NCBI RefSeq assembly: GCF_030705305.1
Contig: NZ_JAUZEE010000012.1
Coordinates: 62,001-126,000, forward strand
Length of the DNA: 64,000 nucleotides
DNA from: Leptothrix discophora
GTDB taxonomy: Bacteria; Pseudomonadota; Gammaproteobacteria; Burkholderiales; Burkholderiaceae_C
Reading direction: 5' to 3'
Below, piece by piece: positions 59,830-64,000 of the stretch (position 1 is its first letter; the number at the start of each line of letters is the position of its first letter). The translations under genes and the position numbers were made by a program. The notes beneath the pieces were generated by a model. That model was not told the origin of the DNA and ran no database searches. It saw only the letters and a program-made list of their open reading frames with translations.

Positions 59830-60977
59830 GCCTGCCCGAGCTGTCCCGCATCCCGCCCGGCCAGGCGCTGCTGATCTTCGGCGACGCCTCCAGCGTGCAC
59901 ACCCAGCGCTGGGCGCGCGAGATGGTGGCGCGCGGCCACGTGGTGGTGGTCGCCACGCGCCTGCCCGCGCCGATCGAGGGCGTCGCCGCCGTCGTGCCGC
60001 TGCACCCCGGCCGCGACGGCGCGGGCTGGTTCCGCGCCTTGCCGGCCGTGCGCCGGCTGGCCCGCACGCTGCAGCCACGCATCGTGCATGGCCACTACGT
60101 CACCGGCTATGGCCTGTGGGCGGCGGCCTGCGGCTGGGGTCCGGTGGTGCAGACGGCCTGGGGCTCGGACATCCTGGTGACGCCGCGCGAGAGCGCGCTG
60201 ATGCGCCGCATCGTCGGCTGGTCGCTGCGCCGGGCCGACCTGATGACGGCCGACTCGCAGGACGCGCTCGACGCCATGGCCCTGCATGGCGACGGCGCCG
60301 TCGCGCCGCGCCACGAGATCCTCTGGGGCGCCGACACCGACCGCTTCGTGCCCGCACCGATCGCCTCGACGGCCGGGATTGCCGATGAACACGGGCCTTT
60401 CCGCATCCTCAGCCTGCGCAGCTGGGAGCTCAACTACAACATCGACGTGCTGATCGACGCGCTGGCCCAGGTGCGTGCCGCGCGGCCGGGCCGGGTGGTC
60501 ACGCTGGCGCTGCTCGGCGGCGGGCCGGATGCCGAGGCCCTGAAGGCGCGTGCCGCCGCCGCCGGCCTGGACGACGCGGCCGTGCGTTTCACCGGCCGGG
60601 TCGGCGATGCGGCCATGGTCGCGGCGATGCAGGCGGCCGACGTCTCGGTGAGCGTGCCCAGCAGCGACGCGACCTCGGTCTCGCTGCTCGAATCGCTGGC
60701 CTGCGGCCTGCCGGTCATCGCCAGCGACCTGCCGGCCAACCGCCGCTGGGTGCCGCCCGAGGCCGGCCGGATCGTGCCGCCGCGTGACGTCGCCGCACTG
60801 CGCGAGGCGCTGCTGGCGCTGATCGACGACCCGGCCACCTGCCGAGCGATGGCCGTTCACAACCGCGCGCTGGCGCTGCGCGAGGCCTCGCGGCGGGTCC
60901 AGATGGACCGCATGGACGCGCTCTACCGCCAGCTGCCGCCGAGCGGTCCGCGCGGCCTGCGGGAGACCGTGCGATGA
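59826..60977 (+). CDS. Family 4 glycosyltransferase
   Basis: 383 aa, GT-B fold. N-terminal FGDASSVHTQRWAREMVARG (acceptor side); C-terminal GT4 region: RFTGRVGDAAMVAAMQAADV, then the EX7E signature SVSLLESLACGLPVIASDLP. It overlaps the flippase stop by 4 bp and the next gene by 4 bp, which indicates translational coupling. The donor sugar cannot be read from sequence. Member of an exopolysaccharide or LPS-type operon. Confidence 0.9.
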   Translation: MSLPELSRIPPGQALLIFGDASSVHTQRWAREMVARGHVVVVATRLPAPIEGVAAVVPLHPGRDGAGWFRALPAVRRLARTLQPRIVHGHYVTGYGLWAAACGWGPVVQTAWGSDILVTPRESALMRRIVGWSLRRADLMTADSQDALDAMALHGDGAVAPRHEILWGADTDRFVPAPIASTAGIADEHGPFRILSLRSWELNYNIDVLIDALAQVRAARPGRVVTLALLGGGPDAEALKARAAAAGLDDAAVRFTGRVGDAAMVAAMQAADVSVSVPSSDATSVSLLESLACGLPVIASDLPANRRWVPPEAGRIVPPRDVAALREALLALIDDPATCRAMAVHNRALALREASRRVQMDRMDALYRQLPPSGPRGLRETVR

Positions 60978-62017
60978 GTGCTGCCGAGCCGCCGCCACGC
61001 ACGGTCAGCGTGATCGCGCCCTGCCGCAACGAGCGCGATCACATCGTCGACTTCTGCCGCGCGCTGACCGCCCAGCACCTGCCCGACGGCGTCACGCTGG
61101 AGGTGCTGATCGCCGATGGCCGCAGCGACGACGGCACCCGCGAGCTGCTGGTCGACTGGTGCGGCCGCGATGCCCGCTTCCAGGTCGTCGACAACCCCGG
61201 GCGCATCGTGTCGACCGGCCTGAACCGCTGCCTGGCGCGGGCCCGCGGCGACGTGATCGTGCGCATGGACATCCACACCCGCTATGCCAGCGACTACATC
61301 GCGCAATGCCTGGCCGCGCTGCAGCGCAGCGGCGCGGACAACGTCGGCGGACCCTGGGTCGCCCAGCCGGCGACGCCCGAGGGCTGGCCGGCGGCCATCG
61401 CGGCGGCCTTCCAGTCGCGCTGGGTCGCGGGCGGGGCGCGCTCGCGCGACCGTGGCTACGAGGGCGAGGTCGACACCGTCTACCTCGGCTGCTGGCCGCG
61501 CGCGAGCTTCGACCGCCACGGCGGCTTCGACGAGCGGCTGGTGCGCAACCAGGACGACGAGCACAACCTGCGCATCCGGCGCGCCGGCGGGCGGATCTGG
61601 CAGAGCGGGCGCATCCGCTCGGTCTACCAGTCGCGCAGCACGCCCGGCCAGCTGGCGCGGCAGTGGCGCCAGTACGGCTACTGGAAGCCCTTCGTGATGC
61701 GCAAGCACGGCCAGGCCGCGTCCTGGCGGCACCTCGCGCCCGGCCTGTTCGTCGGGCTGGAGGGCGTGCTGCTGCTGGCCTCGGCGCTGTCGGACCTCGC
61801 GCTGGCCGGCTTCATCGGCCTGGGCCTGCTGTATGCGCTGGCGGTGCTGGCGACCGCCGTGCTGGTGGCGCGCGAGGCCGGCTGGGCGCTGCTGCCACGC
61901 CTGCCGGTCGTCATCGGCCTGTATCACCTGGCCTACGGCGCCGGCTCGCTGCAGGGCTGGGCAGACGTGCTGCGGGGCCGCGAACCCGATCCGGCCTTCG
62001 GCCGCCTGACCCGATGA
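60974..62017 (+). CDS. Family 2 glycosyltransferase, ExoA-like
   Basis: 347 aa. GT-A fold: VSVIAPCRNERDHIVDFCRA, DGRSDDGTRELLVDWC with DXD-like VRMDIHTRYASDYI, and QDDEHNLRIRRAGGRIWQS. The C-terminus has two to three membrane segments (LSDLALAGFIGLGLLYALAV), as in succinoglycan ExoA. It transfers a sugar to a lipid-linked chain at the inner membrane. Coupled by ATGA overlaps to the genes on both sides. Confidence 0.9.
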   Translation: MSAAEPPPRTVSVIAPCRNERDHIVDFCRALTAQHLPDGVTLEVLIADGRSDDGTRELLVDWCGRDARFQVVDNPGRIVSTGLNRCLARARGDVIVRMDIHTRYASDYIAQCLAALQRSGADNVGGPWVAQPATPEGWPAAIAAAFQSRWVAGGARSRDRGYEGEVDTVYLGCWPRASFDRHGGFDERLVRNQDDEHNLRIRRAGGRIWQSGRIRSVYQSRSTPGQLARQWRQYGYWKPFVMRKHGQAASWRHLAPGLFVGLEGVLLLASALSDLALAGFIGLGLLYALAVLATAVLVAREAGWALLPRLPVVIGLYHLAYGAGSLQGWADVLRGREPDPAFGRLTR

Positions 62018-62742
62018 ACACGGACCTCCCGCCCGATCCGTCGGCCGGCACGGACCACGACGAAGCCGCTGCCGTGGTCGGCCGCTATGCCCGCCGACCG
62101 GCCTTCGATGCGCGCTACAGCCTGCTGGACCGGGCCGCACTGGCCGAACAGCAGGGCCGCCTGCGTGCCTGGGCCGGCCTGTGGGCCGACCATGCCGGCG
62201 AGCTGGCCGACTGGCGCATCACCGAGGTCGGCTGCGGCGACGGCGGCAACCTGCTCGACGCGATCCGGCTGGGCGCGCAGCCCGGCCATCTGCGCGGCCT
62301 GGAACTGCTGCCGGCCCGGGCCGAGCGGGCACGTGCGCGCCTGCCCGCCAGCGTGCGCATCGACACCGGCGACGCGCTGGCTGCCGACATCGCGCCGGGC
62401 AGCCAGCATGCGGTGCTGCAGTTCACGGTCTTCTCGTCGCTGCTGGACGACGGCTTCCAGCAGCGCCTGGCCGATGCGATGTGGCGCTGGGTGCGGCCCG
62501 GCGGCGGCGTGCTCTGGTACGACTTCGCGGTCGACAACCCGCGCAACCGCGACGTCTGCGGCGTGCCGCTGCGGCGCGTGCGAGAGCTGTTCCCGCAGGC
62601 CGATGCGGTGGTCCGCCGCGTCACGCTGGCGCCACCGCTCGCGCGTGCGGCCTGCCGTGTCCACCCGCTGCTGCACGGCCTGCTGGCCGCCCTGCCGCCG
62701 CTGCGCACCCACCGGCTCGTCTGGCTGCGCAAGGCGCCGTGA
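62014..62742 (+). CDS. SAM-dependent methyltransferase
   Basis: 242 aa. Class I methyltransferase Rossmann fold with motif I ITEVGCGDGGNLLDAIRLGA (residues about 68-87), then LRGLELLPARAERARARLP, an acidic loop at DTGDAL, and RPGGGVLWYDFAVDNPRNRD. Likely O-methylates a sugar or polysaccharide end within this operon. Starts with ATGA overlap to the GT2 gene. The next gene is reached through a 15-codon mini-ORF. Confidence 0.82.
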   Translation: MNTDLPPDPSAGTDHDEAAAVVGRYARRPAFDARYSLLDRAALAEQQGRLRAWAGLWADHAGELADWRITEVGCGDGGNLLDAIRLGAQPGHLRGLELLPARAERARARLPASVRIDTGDALAADIAPGSQHAVLQFTVFSSLLDDGFQQRLADAMWRWVRPGGGVLWYDFAVDNPRNRDVCGVPLRRVRELFPQADAVVRRVTLAPPLARAACRVHPLLHGLLAALPPLRTHRLVWLRKAP

Positions 62743-62764
62743 GCATTCGAGAATCCACCCGACC

Positions 62765-62812
62765 ATGAACGACCGTTCCGACACCCTCGCCCTGCCCGGA
62801 GCCGCCCGATGA
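62765..62812 (+). CDS. 15-codon mini-ORF linking methyltransferase and acyltransferase genes
   Basis: Encodes 15 residues (MNDRSDTLALPGAAR). It begins 22 bp after the methyltransferase stop, and its TGA stop overlaps the ATG of the acyltransferase (ATGA). The same overlap joins all other genes of the operon, so the mini-ORF may keep ribosomes coupled, or may be a chance frame. No homology claimed. Confidence 0.4.
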   Translation: MNDRSDTLALPGAAR

Positions 62813-63474
62813 GCCGCTGGCGTGGCCACCTCAACCGCTGGCGCCGGCGCCTGCTGCGCGCACTGCATTTCCGCATCGTCTTCGGCGAGTTCTCGCGCGG
62901 GCGCTGGCTGCCGCACACCCGCATCTCGCCGTCGACCTGCATCGAGCACGAGGACCGGCTGGTGCTGGGCGACCACGTCTACATCGGCCACTTCAACCTG
63001 ATCGAGGCCAGCGGCGGCGTGGTCATCGAGGAGGGCGTGCAGATCACCAACCACGTCAGCATCGTCACGCACAGCTCGCACCGCAGCCAGCGCCTGCTGG
63101 GCCGCGCCTTCGCGACCTGGCCCGAGGGCGCACCGACGCCGGCCGAGCCGCAGCCCGAGCCGGCACGCGACTGGATCTCGGGCCGTCCGATCGACCGGCC
63201 GCGCTCGCCGCCGGGCTGGATCGGCGGGCCGGTCCACATCGGCCCCTACTGCTTCATCGGCCCGCACAGCCTGATCGAGGCCAACTCGCGCCTCGGCCGC
63301 GGCTGCATCGTCTGCGCCGGCAGCCAGGTCCGCGGCGACTTCGCCGAGTTCTCCGTCCTCGAAGGCGCCCCCGCCCGCGTCATCGGCGACAGCCGCCGCG
63401 CCGACAAGCGCCTGCTGATGCGGCACCCGGAGCTGCAGGACCTGTATGGGGCCTGGGCGGGGGACGAGGTGTGA
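62809..63474 (+). CDS. Left-handed beta-helix (hexapeptide) acyltransferase
   Basis: 221 aa; CGGAG 8 bp before ATG 62809. Hexapeptide repeats: VLGDHVYIGHFNLIEASGGV, VVIEEGVQITNHVSIVTHSS and, after a Pro-rich loop (about 105-140), VHIGPYCFIGPHSLIEANSR and VLEGAPARVIGD. The catalytic His is probably in the THSSH segment. Resembles WcaF/maltose acetyltransferase-type sugar O-acetyltransferases; the acyl group and acceptor are unknown. Last gene of the polysaccharide operon. Confidence 0.87.
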   Translation: MSRWRGHLNRWRRRLLRALHFRIVFGEFSRGRWLPHTRISPSTCIEHEDRLVLGDHVYIGHFNLIEASGGVVIEEGVQITNHVSIVTHSSHRSQRLLGRAFATWPEGAPTPAEPQPEPARDWISGRPIDRPRSPPGWIGGPVHIGPYCFIGPHSLIEANSRLGRGCIVCAGSQVRGDFAEFSVLEGAPARVIGDSRRADKRLLMRHPELQDLYGAWAGDEV

Positions 63475-63551
63475 GCGGAGGCGGCGTCAGGTCGACGATC
63501 CTGTCGCTTGGGTACCATGCCCTGACAACTTCAAGACGACAGGGGAAACCG

Positions 63552-64000
63552 ATGACGAATGCCTTGCGACGCCTGATCGGCGCCACTTCCGTGCTGCCCC
63601 TGCTCGGCCTGATGGCCTGTGGCGGCGGCAGCGATGGCGGCCCAGGCAGCGCCGCCGGTCCGGTTGTGCCGGCCAAGGGTGCCGCGCTGGCGGTGAGCAC
63701 GTCCAACTACCAGGATGTGGCCGTCGATGCGGTCAACACGGCCGTGCAGTTCGCCGGCCAGTCCTCGGTCGCGACGCTGACCGGCTCGCTGGCGGAGGGC
63801 ACGGTGCCATGCGCGGGAGGCGGTTCGATCCGCGCCAGCCTGGGTGCGGGCCGTGACGGCGTCCTCAACGAGTTCGGCGAGACCGCCACCCTGACCTTCA
63901 ACGCGTGTGCTCAGGACGGCTACGTCTTCAACGGCCAGCTGACGCTGGGCCTGACCGCGAAGCCGACGGGCAGCGTGGGCAGCGGCGTCTACTCGGTCGA
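63552..64000 (+). CDS. Putative lipoprotein (3' end outside window)
   Basis: Frame open from ATG 63552 (AGGGGAA upstream) to the window end; about 149 residues visible. Lipoprotein leader LLGLMAC followed by a flexible GGGSDGGPGS linker, then a beta-rich region with several Thr/Gly (SVATLTGSLAEGTV, ETATLTFNACAQDG) and two cysteines that may pair. No family recognised. Downstream of the acyltransferase by 77 bp; not clearly in the same operon. Confidence 0.7.
   Translation, partial: MTNALRRLIGATSVLPLLGLMACGGGSDGGPGSAAGPVVPAKGAALAVSTSNYQDVAVDAVNTAVQFAGQSSVATLTGSLAEGTVPCAGGGSIRASLGAGRDGVLNEFGETATLTFNACAQDGYVFNGQLTLGLTAKPTGSVGSGVYSV

Overview
The window is a very GC-rich, densely packed chromosomal segment of a betaproteobacterium, most likely Burkholderiales near Leptothrix/Sphaerotilus/Rubrivivax. 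That placement is an inference from the gene families, the soxCDYZAXB gene order, the red-type (form IC) RuBisCO with cbbX, and the Bug-family binding protein. I see no tRNA, rRNA, CRISPR array, transposase or phage gene. No gap exceeds 300 bases. The longest gaps are 2887-3166 and 42429-42706 (tandem repeats), 31256-31499 (nothing recognisable), 6084-6325 (divergent promoter region), 36795-37006 (nothing recognisable) and 25065-25275 (repeats).

Layout. (1) 1-6.1 kb: a cytochrome c/periplasmic-binding fusion cut by the window start, a SCO1-like protein, a PsiF-like small protein, a repeat array, an orphan secretin with an 8-bp repeat at its 5' end, and a TDT-family transporter. (2) 6.3-18.7 kb: sulfur oxidation. 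soxCDYZAX and soxB run rightward, soxT, soxF and soxE run leftward, and soxH, soxW and a formylglycine-enzyme-like protein run rightward. Together they encode a complete thiosulfate-oxidising Sox system including SoxCD, plus a flavocytochrome c sulfide dehydrogenase. (3) 18.7-30.0 kb: carbon fixation. cbbR is divergent from cbbLSXFPTZAY, which ends at a strong intrinsic terminator at 29994-30031. (4) 30.1-31.3 kb: a small c-type cytochrome, a cysteine-containing ArsR regulator (SoxR/BigR-like) and a CsoR/RcnR-type regulator, probably sulfur- or metal-responsive. Regions 2-4 form a lithoautotrophy block in which reduced sulfur would supply electrons and the Calvin cycle would use them.

(5) 31.5-58.4 kb: mostly housekeeping genes. 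They include adenine deaminase, mobA with a two-component system, a BMP binding protein, an M61 peptidase, enoyl-CoA hydratase, dsbC, a UbiH-family hydroxylase, a MOSC protein, an S1/P1 nuclease, ychF, a CDF transporter, an Lrp/ornithine cyclodeaminase pair, a DUF748 protein, a Bug protein and lysS. (6) 58.5-63.5 kb: a tightly overlapping polysaccharide operon (flippase, two glycosyltransferases, methyltransferase, 15-codon mini-ORF, hexapeptide acyltransferase). A lipoprotein gene follows and is cut by the window end.

A family of GC-rich repeats built around a CCCCC-GGGGG dyad lies between genes at several places. One fragment appears to be inserted in frame inside cbbX. Many very long overlapping open frames on both strands are by-products of high GC and were left out.
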